Source: Neckera pumila (Eukaryota; Streptophyta; Bryopsida; Hypnales; Neckeraceae). Taken from it: a stretch of 64,000 bases of DNA. Within the stretch, counting starts at the first letter, position 1. The number at the start of each line of letters is the position of its first letter. A program made the position numbers and the translations under genes. The stretch covers positions 7,642,065-7,706,064 of the forward strand of contig OZ018416.1 in the NCBI GenBank assembly GCA_963969595.1, read 5' to 3'. The notes beneath the pieces are model-generated. The model ran no database searches and was not told where the DNA came from. It worked only from the letters and a program-made list of their open reading frames with translations. Positions 23,046 through 35,092 of this stretch are shown piece by piece.

Positions 23046-24814
23046 CCAAGGATGGATTTGTGTACCAACAAGGCGCTTGTGATCAACAATTTTGAGGGTG
23101 GGAAAGATGAGTGCTACACCCAAAATTCCCAAAGCCAAGGTCTCCAAATTTGCAAGCGGCCAATTAAATTGTATTCCATATCTAAACTCTTGCGTTACAA
23201 ACAAGATATTAAAATTGTTCTTAATGGGACCTCATGCCATCTCCTTTCATTTCTACCAACAACTCATGTACTGATTTTCATACAGAAGGTTGGACCATGA
23301 CTAGACACAAACTGTAGAGTATTTGGAATAGGACTGGGGTTGCCTCCTGTCAATTTGAAATTTCATAAGGATTTGAATTTCTACATAGTGAAATATGAGA
23401 ATTAAATCTCAACAGATTCTAGCTCCTGTACCCAAAGATCACTCCACAGCTCTATACCGATCTCCCCAAAGTCACTCTCTTCCATATGCAAACAGTTTAA
23501 AGTGATGCAAATAGTATAAAGTGATGCAAATAGTATCCTGTACCTCACTGGCGGACCCAGTGTTGGTTCAAAATTGGTGCTCGCAACCATATCCAACGTT
23601 GTGGTAAGTTACGTCCCTCTCACCATATCCACAGAAAATTTGGTTCAGCGGCAATGCTAAGAGTATATCAGGAGATATTTTTCTGAGAATCAGAGTAAAA
23701 TTTACATTTCTAGCAGAATTATTGACAAATCTGAGAAGAACTATTTTCTACTGTGCCTGCCTATTACCGGATTTCCCTACCCTTTCCAACAGCAGAACCA
23801 CTTCGATCAAAAAGTCCACGAGAAACTGAAAACTAGGTTCATAACATCATGCATAAAGCCTCCGATCCAAGAATTGCACATCTACTAGAATTGGAAAGCT
23901 TCAATTCCAGGTAGCATTCCCAGCAGCAAGAAAAGTGCAAAAGAGTGGCCGAAGAACAACACGGATGGTTTGAACTTTGAAGCAGAAGTACCGACATGAA
24001 GTTACATCAGTAAGCTGACACTTTATTCAGCGCAATATTTTCAAAGTCTTTAAATCCCAAAACGTCATTCACTATAAGTCTGCATAGCTAGTGCCTTTCG
24101 ATTAGCAGTAACTTGCAACAACACACAAAATTGCCAGTACTGGGCTCTGTACTTCACACCTTTGTTGTGAAAAACGGATATTAATTATAGCTCTTACTAG
24201 CTTACTGGAAAATATCAAACTCAAGAAACAGTGACAAGCAATGCTGTCTGCTGAACTTAGTTCAAAATTGTCCTTGACCAAAGTCCAGTTCAAAATTGTC
24301 CTTGATCAAAGTCCAGGTCCACTAACTCCCTGCATGAGCTTGAGTTCTTGATAAGGTCATCTGCTGAAAGTCGACACATCGATTCAAAGCTCTTTCTGTA
24401 GAAAATCCTCCTGGCGTGAAAATGGATAGCATAATCAAAGGATTCCACAAGAAGATGACTTCATTGCAACCTGAAAACAATCGGGAAGAAATAGCTTAGA
24501 TAAGTAATAGTGTATCATATTTGTGTCAATTAAAATATTATATTTCAGTATCTTGATCTCTGCAACAGAATTGTGCAACAAATCTTCATCTTGAATAGCC
24601 TCTGGGCGTACCAAGGTTCTAACTTGATCAAATAGACTGATGATGTGGTGGAAAATGTGCTCCAAATAAGGCCAATTAACAATTCACCAGAACCAGTGAA
24701 GACCATTACATGTGATCAACTAGGACCTCAAGAAAGCTTCAAATTTAATGATATATGTAAAAGTATAGGTGCAGAAAATGCACCTGCTGTTGCTTAACAG
24801 CCATTTGATGCAGT
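23046..24814. other. Intergenic or 3' flank of the glycine-rich gene; gene content uncertain
   Basis: Minus-strand frames at 24435-24665 and 23402-23596 read somewhat protein-like, but no consistent exon chain was found. The part nearest 24815 is probably 3' UTR of the glycine-rich gene. Short tandem duplications occur: AAAGTGATGCAAATAGTAT twice at about 23499-23537, and a unit containing GTCCAGTTCAAAATTGTCCTTG twice at about 24283-24310. Confidence 0.4.
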
Positions 24815-26792
24815 TTAACGATGCCCTCCACCTCCACCTCCACCCCCGCCTCCTGATTTGGGACCTCCACCACCTCCGCCACCTCCACCCCCACCTCCTG
24901 ATTTGGGACCACCGCCTCCACCGCCGCCTCCTCCTCCTCCACCACCACCTCCTCCTCCGCCGCCACCACCTCCACCGCCTCCACCCCCTCCGCCGCCACC
25001 TCCTCCACTTTTAGGTCCGCCACCGCCACCACCTCCGCCTCCTCCTCCACCTCCACCGCCGCCGCCTCCACCACCACCTCCCTTAGGAGGATTGGGCTTT
25101 CCCCATCCCCAACGATCACCATATCCATTGCCCCTCCGACTCCAATCATTATTGTTTCTTCCACCGCCACCACCGCCTCCACCACCGCCTCCAGCTGAAA
25201 CAACATACCAAGAAAGCGTCAATTCATGTCAAGACTCCACAAACACCAAGTTCCTCATTTCTAAAAGAAACAACTGCGCCTCCACTACTTCGTCATTGTC
25301 CATCACATTCTGCAGTAATCAATCGCCAGTGCGTAGGAGCGGGTGCATGCACAAGCACCACATCATTTCTAGACTAAACAAATGCACCTACACTACTTCG
25401 CCATTGTCAATCTCCATCAAACATTCACAGGTGGAAGTTGCAGGCGCTTACACACAGCGACAACACAATGGAATGTCATTTAATCCAACCCATTCTTTGG
25501 AACAACATATACAATCCGAGTGCACGTCGATCATGCCCAATACATGCATGTCACTCTATGATTCTCTTTCACTTGTGACGTACCAATCAATCCACGAAAC
25601 CAAAAATGTTGGAGTCAGATCCAATGCATCAAGCCAAATCGTGAAATGAAAGCATATAATTAAACATTACAAATTTGAAACAATTTGCAGAATTTGTACC
25701 TTGAGTGTGCGCAAGTTTTTGGCCACCGACTACCCCGTCCGTTTTGGCCCATCCATCACCGCCGCCGCCTCCTCCTCCTCCACCTCCGCCACCGCCGCCG
25801 CCTCCTCCACCTCCACCTCCACCACCGCCTCCTCCTCCACCGCCACCGCCGCCGCCTCCACCATTTCCACCTCCACCTCCATTTCCGCCTCCATTTCCGC
25901 CTCCACCACGACCTCCTCCACCACGACCTCCTCGACCCCCTCCACGACAATTGCAATACGACTGGCAGTTGCCGCCCCCATTACCAGAGCCTCCGCCTCC
26001 TCCGCCACCACCTCCACCGCCGCCGCGATTGCCAGGCCTGCCAGGGGAACCGTTGCAACGACAGGAGCATCCCTTCTTCTTCCCGGCCGGTGCCACACTC
26101 TTTTTCTGATTAGTCGTTGTTTCTCCAACCACAGTTTCGTCCTGGGAGCCAACAGACACACAAACATGCAATCTCAGGGATACAGGAACAATCACCCACA
26201 GGACTCTCAATCTGGACATATATGATCGAGAACTAACATACAGCGGTTACGTACTCAGTTGCAACCTCTGATCAAGAAGTTCAAGAAATGTAGCAATGTT
26301 TTTCGAGTGGAATCCCCGTGAGAGTTTTTAAATGTGGTACGTATCACTAGGAACAGGCATCGTCACAGATCAACCCATTTCAGGTTTCAGCTTCCATGGC
26401 AAGACAGTATTGATCGATCGATGACTGTATGTTATGGCGACATTGAGTTCAGCGGCGCGAATTAATCAACTGTTCACAAGGCATTCTAGATTTGGTGGAA
26501 GCTAATGGCAGCAGTTAGCAAGATCGCATGCAGAAACTGCTGGAAGGATTTGCAATGACTAGATCTGTGAACGAAAAACTGCTGGATCGGTTTAGGGTTT
26601 AGGAACCTCAAGGACGCCACGTCTGGGCATGAGCTCATCAACAATGGCAGGACTGCCATCCTCGCCGAAGCCTTGCTCCTCGTTCAGCGCATCATCCTGT
26701 GTACGCTCCAAGAGCTCCCGGCTGAGGACCGGGAGCACAAACACTTGGGAGAGAAGGAAAACTACAGCAAGCAGAGTCAAGGTGCGCCCCAT
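24815..26792 (-). CDS. Secreted glycine-rich protein, three exons, about 335 residues
   Basis: Likely a structural protein of the cell wall or extracellular matrix. Exons (minus strand) are 26607-26792, 25700-26141 and 24815-25194. Joins keep phase, with a GAG/GTTCCT first donor, TCCCAG acceptor, CAAG/GTACAA second donor and TTTCAG acceptor; stop TAA. Exon 1 encodes a signal peptide (MGRTLTLLAVVFLLSQVFVL, likely cut after VLS) and an acidic spacer. Exon 2 has a basic segment with a CxCxC cluster (C87, C89, C91), then poly-Gly with a second C-x3-C-x-C cluster (C121, C125, C127) and RGG repeats. Exon 3 is poly-Gly with a Trp/Asn/Arg-rich insert (NNNDW, RWGWGKPNPP) and repeated GPKSGGG. The glycine runs are encoded by varied GGN codons. 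Plus-strand poly-Pro frames are the antisense. Intron choices are inferred; the first donor is the weakest. Confidence 0.75.
26591..26603 (-). promoter_or_regulatory. Telo-box repeat at the start of the glycine-rich gene's intron 1
   Basis: TTTAGGGTTTAGG on the plus strand, which reads CCTAAACCCTAAA on the transcribed strand immediately after the predicted donor. The same motif class occurs in the first introns of MOB1 and the PUS3 gene. Confidence 0.35.
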
Positions 26793-26855
26793 CGTGGCGA
26801 ATGGATCGAAAGGACTAGCTGAAGCTGGATGGTTTCAGAGGGCCTGAAGCTCTGG

Positions 26856-26862
26856 ATTTATA
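26856..26862 (-). promoter_or_regulatory. TATA box of the glycine-rich protein gene
   Basis: TATAAAT on the minus strand, within GGAGTATAAATCC, about 64 bp upstream of the ATG. This gives room for a transcription start about 30 bp downstream and a short leader. Confidence 0.6.
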
Positions 26863-26899
26863 CTCCTGGCGAACCGTCCACAGGCGGTTCCAATGATCA

Positions 26900-29800
26900 A
26901 TAGTCAAAATCTGCAGATGGTGACACAGCCCTGCAACTGGGTTGACAACTGTAAACTCGGTTTGGTTTCAGCCACCTTTTGTTCAGGCCGAGTTTTGTAA
27001 TTATATTTATGATGGTGTTTGGTGATCAGAGTTAAGGATTCACATAAAAATACGATAAGCTTATTTTGATGCTATTGATTTGTTGCTTCATTTGTAAGCT
27101 AGCTTAAATTGTAGTTTGATAAATGTCGCAAGTTTGTATCTTTTCTGCAAGATAAGGTTGTATTGATTGGTACTGTGTTTTGCTTAGCTAGGAGTAACTA
27201 AACTTTTTTTCTGTGAATTGAAGGAGAAAATTGATGTAAGCAAAGATCAGGGTACGATAATCGTATTTGCCTCATGTTTATATAAATGGAGGGTTTCAAT
27301 GATATTGGCAAAGGTGCAATCATTCTCCCAATTCAAACCTCAGAAATGTTGTATCAATCTACAATTCTCCTGTTTTTCTAAGCTTAAGGGACTTGAAAAT
27401 CACTTGTGCAACCGCCTTCGATCAATAAAGCACTGCAACAACATGTATTGGGAGGTTGAACCGTTAAAGGAAAGTGTTTTTTTTTAATGTTGTTTCAACC
27501 TGCCAATAAGCACATTTTTAATGTTGTTTCAAAGTAAGACTTTGCGTTAGTGAATCATAGTTTCCAGTGCTCTGTGAACACCACAATTTACGGCCGGGGC
27601 TAGCTCTGAAATTTACCATTTTAACAGATATACTCGTAAATGACGCTTGAAATGTAAGGAACTCTTTGGGGCTTTATAATTTATTTACTTTTGACACAAA
27701 TGGAACGGAATTTCATTGCAAAAGATGGGGCTTTATAATTTCAGTATTAACAAATGCTTCCCTATCCCCTAGTTTTGATTTACTGGGTTGTATTTCCCCT
27801 GGAGATCGATCAGTCTGCGTCTACAGTAGAGTAAGTTAATCAACCGTCAGTTTCTCACTGCGAGATAACGAAATCTCATCGTCTTTCATTATAAGCTTTC
27901 TGATATTTGGACACGCCACTGACAGTGAGCCCCTTTTGCACCCGGCTTTTGCAGGAGGCGAGTGGAGCAACATACTGACAAACGTAACGATGTCGAGAAG
28001 CCGCACATGCAGTCGACAATCGGCAGTACAGAATTGAATTATCAATAGCGAGCGTCACACATTTATCGTGTTCATTCAGTACGTACGTGTATTGCCGTGT
28101 CATTTTTGGTTTCCATTGGTTCAGCACCGATGAGCTAGATGACTTTTCCAGATGTATATTCTGACACCAGAAACGTCGAGTGACGCTAGATGGAGAACGG
28201 AGTCGAACGATAACTTCTTCACCAACTTTCTGCTTTGTTCATGAAAAATTTGATGCTCTTACGTAGATCTTCTGATCGAATTTGTTGCTAACTCTTGCCC
28301 TTAAACCCTCAACTCTTGCTTCTTGACTATATAATAACTGTGATGTAGATTGTGACAAGTGTGCTACAATCAACGGTAGTGTGATTAATGATATTCTAGA
28401 ATGTTTTTGAGAATGTTGTCTAAAGGAGGTTAAATAGATTTAAGGTAGAACTACCCAATGTCGTCAATCACCTAGTTCCTATCCATTATCACAATCTTAA
28501 CAATCCTTTAGCATCATGGCAATGCACTTGAGGAGGGGACATGTGAATGTGTGGTATAGCATGGGTCATAGATTATTCATTTCTTGTCGGAATGTCTTTA
28601 CATTATGCAGATTTTAAATACCAATTTAATCAGATTTCAAATGCTTGGGTAGGCAGTGGTTTTGTGATGCCTTATCAAATTACCGTTTCCCTTCTTCTTA
28701 GTCATCTAAATAGTTACTGTAAAAATAGGTCAGGTACTCAGGTTTGATGAGACCAGTATCCAAAATTTTAGCTAGGGCTCACCAAACAATCACCAAACTC
28801 GCACGGAACTGTTACATTATCATGTCTACTTCCACACAATTGAGAACCTACACCTTCACACAACTGAACAGCCTCGCAAGGCGTGATTCAAGTTATACAA
28901 TGCAGTTTCAAAAAACATTAATTACACAAATAAGAAATCCTCTACACTCCTGTATTTACAACACAGTACATACAAACAAATCTAGCGATTTCAATAATGT
29001 CCATCTGGAAATCATTTTAAGTTCCAAAATCAGTGTCTGACTACACTGAAAACGCTAATCACAATCCGCTATTTCCATTATTAATTTGATCTAGAACGAA
29101 AAAAAAACACATTATGTAAGTTACCGTACACCATAACCTCGATCGATCTGTCAGTTCCATGACAGAGACTGCTAAGGAATCACGTTCCCATTCAGAGTCC
29201 CATGTGGAAAATCGGAACCATCTAGCTAGCTACGTCCTGTAGACTATATCAGTGGCGCACTGGCGCCATGTTCATGTGCTTCCGTCCAGATCAGATGCAG
29301 ATGCCACCGTTGCATGCAGTAGTGCGAAAGTTTGGATTCATGAGTGCAAGCGCGCAGACAGTACAAACTACAAAGCACAAACCAATTCAGAGACCGACGG
29401 TGGGAGTACTGTGGGACGCGCTTTGGGACGAGGGTTGACGTACAGTTGACACCAAAGTCAAGCTCCACGCGCGCAGGGAAGACTGAGGTCAACTTAGCGT
29501 AGGGTGGTCCCGGACAAGTTCGATGGCTCCCAAAGTCAACTTCACCGCATTCATGTGTGCAGGTGGAGCTGCTGCTAGTGGCATGGAAAAAGATGGCCGG
29601 TTGGTACGTGAAATCAAAGAGCTTCGATGAGAATCGCCGGTGCCATGAATGCGGGACCTTTAGTTAACAATTGAAGTAGATATTCTCTGGAGCTGCGTGG
29701 TGGCGTTGGATGTCAGAAATCTCGGACGAAGATCGATGGTTCCGGCCAGCTCGTCGAAGACGGTGTCAGCTTGTCATACCCTGGAGCATATGCAAGCTGA

Positions 29801-30289
29801 TCATGAGTGTGGAGTCTGGGAACTGTGGAGCAGGTGTTTCCAGACGGAAGGGAGACATGTCCGGAACCGCAAGCAGGCTTCCATCACCGGACAGCAGAAA
29901 AACGTTTATAAAACTGAACAGGCAATTTCTAATGCCGTGCAGCTTCAGTTGTTGTGCGGCTGAATTCACAATTTCACACCACCAGAAGCACGGAATTAAC
30001 TTAAGAGATGAGGGTGACTGTTGCAGCAAAGACCAAGATTGGGAAGTGGTAAGATGACCCAGCCTATGATATGATAGGCAGAATGACTGGTTTGAATTGT
30101 TTTGGCATTGTTGAAAAGTATAAAAAAAATTTCCTACATCAAAACAAAGTGAGAAATGGGGAGAACAATTGAAATTTAATTTTTTTTTGACAAAGTAGGA
30201 ATTTCTTATGAATTTTTGAAGTGTGACCAGTGAACAATTGACCCAAAAGAGTCATTAGAAGAGAGTTGCTGGGTCGTTGCAAAAAACAC
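26900..30289. other. Intergenic DNA, no gene recognised
   Basis: GC is higher around 29.2-30.05 kb, where overlapping frames on both strands (29697-30057 plus, 29244-29492 minus) occur without recognisable motifs. A non-coding transcript or promoter region is possible but not supported. Confidence 0.45.
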
Positions 30290-30650
30290 TTGTCATTTTT
30301 TTGGTCCCCTTGCCCTTGGACAGGTAGTTTTTTGCTCATAACTTTTGCATCTTATGTCCATTTTCTATGAAATTTGAACTGAAAGTACATATAAAAATTT
30401 CGGACATTGAATAAGTTTTTCAGATTTTTTAAAATTATTTGCTATTTTTAAACTGCCCCTGATTGGATGTCTACCTTAGCCATTTTGGGGGATTTAGTAC
30501 TATTTTTGATCCAAAAATGCAAATTTGAAGGTGAAAATTGGGAGGTAAGAAGTTCTTCTAAAGTTACACAAGCCTACAAAGAGATTTTCTAAGAATAGTA
30601 TAATATCCACCTTCCACATGTGTTCAAAGTGCACTACCTTTGCGCATGTG
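30290..30650 (+). repeat. Dispersed repeat, copy 2 (first copy near 15.8 kb)
   Basis: Same order of blocks as 15788-16160, including CTCATAACTTTTG, GATTGGATGTCTACCTT, CAAAAATGCAAATTTGAAG and CAAAGTGCACTACCTTTG. Class unknown. Confidence 0.6.
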
Positions 30651-31118
30651 CAGAGGATATAATTTTTTTTCCCACAAATATTCAACATGTCCATTTGGAC
30701 ATTGTTTCCTTGTAGTTCTTTGTTTCGATCAAAACCTTGGCAATCAATTTGAAATTTGCCAACAAAAAAATGCATAAAATAGCATAACACTATTAAGTGT
30801 TATGATCAGGGTTGGGATCTTTTGCAAGGCAGCTACCTTTGCTTTCTACATTCTAAGATCTCCTGCAACAATCATATGACCCAAGTACGTATCCCTCTTA
30901 TGTCATAACTAATATAAGAGATAGAGACACTAGCTGACCAATTGGAAAGTATTGAAAACTCTAAGTGACTATACTAATGGAACATGGGATCAATCTTTGA
31001 GGTTATTGAATTTTTGGATATAATATGATCTTTTCTGATATTTAATCTCAATGGCAAATAATCATGTGACATTATAGTTTACCAATTCTATTGTAATTGC
31101 TGTTATCAATGCTCAAGT

Positions 31119-31872
31119 GATTGCAAGAATGACCGGTAGTATTTTGTGTCACACTTGATGTGACACATTTGTTATGTGCTACAACTTTTAAAGCACAAAT
31201 CCAATTTACTTGAAATTTTGATGAAAGATGGATAATTTGATAGTAACTAGATTTTTTATTTTTTCAAAAAAATTCAAAAATTATTTTGTATTTAAATTTC
31301 ATTTTAGCTAATTTGTCACACTTTGCAATTTTGTACTAGAGAACATCCAAATTTAGTACTGGAGAACATCCAAATTTAATGATCTAGAGCTGAAATTTTT
31401 GTGGTCTATTTCCATAGAAGGAACTCATGTTTTTACCAAAGGAATTTAAAAATATTTTATTTTGTGTCCTCCACATGCATGCTAACAGGGCTCAATTGTG
31501 CGCACAATTTTGAATATTCAAGATGGTTTTAAGATCATTCTTTCAATGGTGAAATCTCTTTACCATAAAGTTCTTCCAAATGGCTAATTTTAGTGTTTTT
31601 TTTAAATTACTTTTCCTATTTCTTACAAATTAAAATGTGAAAGTATCTATTTTCATGAGATTATGCAATTATCTAGTTCTCCTACTTAGAGAATTTTTCT
31701 TTGCTTTTCCTCCCCTTTTCCTTCTTAGGGTACCTTCTTCTTAAAGATATATATACTAAACATATTATTTTATCTTTTTCTAAATTGTTTTTCTAATTAT
31801 ACAATACTCCTAGGAAAAAAATGAGTACTGTAGAAAACGCTACAAAAAAAGGTCGGTCATTCTTGCAACCAT
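31119..31872 (+). mobile_element. TIR element of about 0.75 kb, forward copy
   Basis: The left end TGATTGCAAGAATGACCGG and the right end CGGTCATTCTTGCAACCA are inverted repeats. The same element lies in reverse orientation at 38642-39370. The interior is AT-rich without a transposase. The superfamily was not assigned. Confidence 0.7.
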
Positions 31873-32376
31873 CCAATATAACCTTGCAAAATTACATGAT
31901 ATTAATCTCAAGTGAGCAATTGTTTCTTTCACCGAGACACGTTCCACATAAAGGCAATAAAACAAAGTCAAATAAGAAAATAATTTTCTTATGGGAAAAT
32001 AGGAAAATATGCATGTAATATGAAGAACGTACAACTTAGCATCCAATGAGCTAGTGTTTGGTGAGAGTAGATTTAAAGAAGCCATAAATTGATTGGGATT
32101 ATACATGTTAGGCCCTTTAACCTCATATTTTTTTGGTCACCAACTTTTCAGATTTGACTTGTGTAAAGAAGATTGAAAGATTTTTGCAATTTTTGCACCC
32201 TCATGGTCAAACATTATAATCTTTCATTACTTAAGTAATGTTGTTGTGTTTTCTTTTTCTACAAGATCTCTAACATGTCCAATTTGAATTTGTACGGTTA
32301 CAATTCAAAGACAATTGATATAACTTATCAAAATGTTAGCATTTTGTTCAATTTAGAGCAAATTCCAGGCAAATAA
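31873..32376. other. AT-rich DNA, no gene seen
   Basis: No recognisable feature apart from a family-like TTAGGCCCTTTAACC motif near 32108. Confidence 0.45.
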
Positions 32377-32685
32377 TCACATACACAATCCAAGGTGAGT
32401 CTTAATGCGTTTGCTCACAATAGCAGCAGAAGCTGCCAGAATACGGCACACCATCTGGATGTGGAGTCTACAAAGTGCCCCGCCTCTTTCAATGGCACAA
32501 AGTCCACTAATGCAATCTGTCTCAAGGAAGATTTTTATTTTCTTTAAATAGTCCAAGGGAATGTCAGAGCTGCCCACAGAAATGGTGATGCTCAGATCTA
32601 GTTGTTTAGGAGGTTTAGGTGGTCTCTTCCTTGGAGACTTTGTGGGAGCCTCTTTTATTTGACGAGATCCATGGATCCATTGCAA
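32377..32685 (-). pseudogene. Fragment of a possible HUH-endonuclease (replitron-like) protein
   Basis: The frame has a Pro/Lys-rich start (SPRKRPPKPPKQ) followed by a compact domain-like stretch containing CAIERGGALCRLHIQ. The pattern E-R-G-G followed by L-H-I-Q resembles motif II (HUH or HUQ) of rolling-circle replication initiators. The frame stops soon afterwards and no YxxK motif follows, so it is a truncated remnant. The fragment at 54.1 kb carries what looks like the next part of such a protein. The resemblance was recognised by eye; a different transposon protein is possible. Confidence 0.4.
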
Positions 32686-33191
32686 TGCCCTGTACAGAAG
32701 GCTGTCCTCCTAGAGTTTGTGTTTCAGGGATGATTGTGGGAATACCAAAACTCTAGTAGATAGAAAATAGGATAAAACTAGGTTAGCATAGTCTAATTTT
32801 TTTGAATTTGTTATTAGTGTCCAAGAATCCGGGTCAGCTAGAAGGAAATTAGAAATAGCTGATAATTAGATTGTTATAATTCCTAAACCGGATAAATATT
32901 CCAATTAAGACGGAAGCTGTAGGACGGAAGATGGATCCGGAAAGCCTACGACCGGTAGCCTTCTGGCCTAGACCCCCTAGGGCACCGTTACGGGAACGGT
33001 CTCATAGCCGTTCCTCTAGGGAACTATCGACCGAATGTCGGGTACTTAAGGGCGTAGTTTTCATTTCTTCTATCTCTTTCTTGTACTTGTGGTGTGCCCT
33101 TAGAGAATGAAAGTGTGGTGAGTTAGGACCGCGCTAGGGAGAGATCAGTGAAGTCGGTGCCGATTGCACCGGATTAGCTAGTCGGTAAACC

Positions 33192-33941
33192 ATGGCAGGA
33201 CCGGCCCGGATGATGTCTCCGGTGATTCCGAAGGATCCGGAAGTCCGGAAGTACTTAGAAGAGGACTTAGAGACGATAGGATGCGCCGGATTATTGCGAC
33301 GCCCTTGGAATTTGAAGAATGATGAGATCATCGCGGAACTCGTGGTAGGAGTTCCAAATCAGTACCAATTGACTGTGAGAGGCCAGCCCAAACTCTGGAC
33401 GGAGGACATCTGGGCGGAAGTATATTCGTTTCAGAAAACCGGATTTGGTTTAGCTGCCTGTAATGATAGGACCGGGCAGAGTAAGTTCTGGGGTCCGGTG
33501 CATAGTAAGGAGGGATACAGTATTCATGACTGTATCAAGGATAGGCATAGCCGGATTCTGGAGTTCCTTATTTCAATTTTGTATCCAGAGAAGCCGAACC
33601 GGGTTACGACGACAGTAGCGAGCACCATATTCGGAGCAATGGAAGGCCGGACGGTGAACTGGGGTAGACTAATTACGGACGTAGTCTCCAAGTTAGTTGC
33701 GCGCGCAACTTCCGGAAAAGCTACCGCGCTCACCCCGTATCTTTTTCATCTTTACCATTACCAAGGGTTTTTGAATGAGCTGAAAATGCATGCTTACATC
33801 CATGGAGAGGAAGTCCTGAAGTACGACTTTACGGAAGAAGTCCAACCGGACCAACCCGTCGCAGGAGAATCCAAAGAGGAGGAATTAGAGCAGCCGTCCT
33901 TGACTCACAAGCGGATCCAGAGACGGAAGTCAACGAATTAG
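33192..33941 (+). CDS. Transposon-encoded protein resembling the putative plant transposon protein domain
   Basis: A 249-residue frame starting MAGPARMMSPVIPKDPEVRK. Residues about 147-165 (IFGAMEGRTVNWGRLI) followed at 180-190 by LTPYLFHLYHY match the general pattern of the plant transposon-protein (Transposase_32-like) domain found in Gypsy-type elements (an EGKSINVGRLI-like motif followed by a P-L-x-L motif). It ends TAG, but the same frame continues in a coding-like way past several further stops, so this is probably the 5' part of a longer, broken protein. No protease, RT or integrase was seen. Function in the element is unknown. Confidence 0.55.
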   Translation: MAGPARMMSPVIPKDPEVRKYLEEDLETIGCAGLLRRPWNLKNDEIIAELVVGVPNQYQLTVRGQPKLWTEDIWAEVYSFQKTGFGLAACNDRTGQSKFWGPVHSKEGYSIHDCIKDRHSRILEFLISILYPEKPNRVTTTVASTIFGAMEGRTVNWGRLITDVVSKLVARATSGKATALTPYLFHLYHYQGFLNELKMHAYIHGEEVLKYDFTEEVQPDQPVAGESKEEELEQPSLTHKRIQRRKSTN

Positions 33942-35092
33942 GTTGCGTGAGGCAAGCATGTAGTGACGGATGACAAACCATAGTTAGAGTATCCGGAAAA
34001 TGACTACATGAAGGAATTCTGGGAGCGCGGACATAAGTGGGCCAACGAGTGTCAGTTGATCCACAACAAGATGGCGGAGTACATCAGCAGGGCCATGACG
34101 CTCTTGGGAGTAAGTTGCCCGGAATAGATAGCAGACGCAATCCGGAAGAGGACGGATCCGGGGGCACTAAAGGTGCAAGAGCTTTGTATCCGGAATCTAT
34201 AGCAGGACAAGACGGATCTCAGATCCCGGGTGGCCCAACTAGAGAGTGAGCTAGAGGTGTCGAGGACGAAGGAGGCAGACGCTTCCAACCTCGTCCGGAA
34301 TCAGTCGACTTTGGTGGCAGCTCCGGCGGAGCAAGTGTTACAAGCCCGGCTCTTACTAACAAGCTGACGGACGAAGCTCACCCATCCGGAACGAATGTGC
34401 TGAGGGTGCTCATTGACTACCAAGCTCGGATGGAGAAGGTGTTGGTGGAGATGCAGCAACTGCTCAGACAACTTGACCTGGGGAGAGAGTTGGATTTTGA
34501 GGATTTGGAAGTCGCGGATGCCCAGAATTACTTGCAGACTTCGGCTAGAGAAGCAATTCCGGAGGAGAATCCGGTAAGGGGACAAGATATGTTGATTGAT
34601 GAGACCAGTATGCCCCTGATGTCCGGAAAGGAGGGAACCGGAACGTCTGTTCTGGTGAGGACGGCAAGAGCTGTGGTGAGAGTATCGGAAGCTTCAACAC
34701 CGGAAAAGACGAGAGACCTGATTCCGGGAACAAAACTCACATTTTTTACGGGTGAGCCAGCCTGATCAATTGGAGCTGCAATCTTCGCTACACCGAAGTC
34801 CGTAGTTCGTCGTAACTTGGCCGGACCATTGGGAGCCATCAAAAATCCGGCTCAGAGTTATCCGAAGAGGTTCACCCACATGCAGCAAGCTTCTCCGCCC
34901 AAGGGCAACAAACTTCCATTGGAGATTTCGGACGATGAGGAGGAAAAATGCAAAACCGGAAGGGAGTCGGAAGACGAGGCCACTCCGCCTCAAGGGCGCA
35001 CGATCATCACCCGGGCACAGACCAAGAGCACGCCGGTGAAGTTGTCACCGTCCAAGGCAGGGAGCATCGTGAAGAAATTGCGGAGGAAGTAG
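33942..35092 (+). pseudogene. Decayed continuation of the transposon protein
   Basis: Downstream of 33941 the same frame continues through TAG and TGA codons with coding-like text (NDYMKEFWERGHKWANECQ, then a coiled-coil-like stretch near 34215-34290). A shift near 34330-34345 moves it to another frame (34397-34765), which runs on past a single TGA at 34763 to 35092. The end is basic (KAGSIVKKLRRK). Most stops can arise from single C-to-T changes in CAG, CAA or CGA. The region is a broken gag-like or accessory reading frame. Confidence 0.5.

Noticed and set aside
24435..24665. Minus-strand 76-codon frame that reads protein-like
   Set aside because: Probably 3' flank of the glycine-rich gene; no exon chain or motif could be built, so it was not called.
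24858..25649. Plus-strand poly-proline frame (extensin-like)
   Set aside because: It is the antisense of the glycine-rich gene. The minus strand has the signal peptide, TATA box, in-phase splice sites and stop.
25705..26109. Second plus-strand poly-proline frame
   Set aside because: Antisense of exon 2 of the same gene; no start context or signal peptide.
34037..34249. Plus-strand 70-codon frame in the CCGG-rich element
   Set aside because: Out of frame with the decayed coding text that runs through the same DNA.
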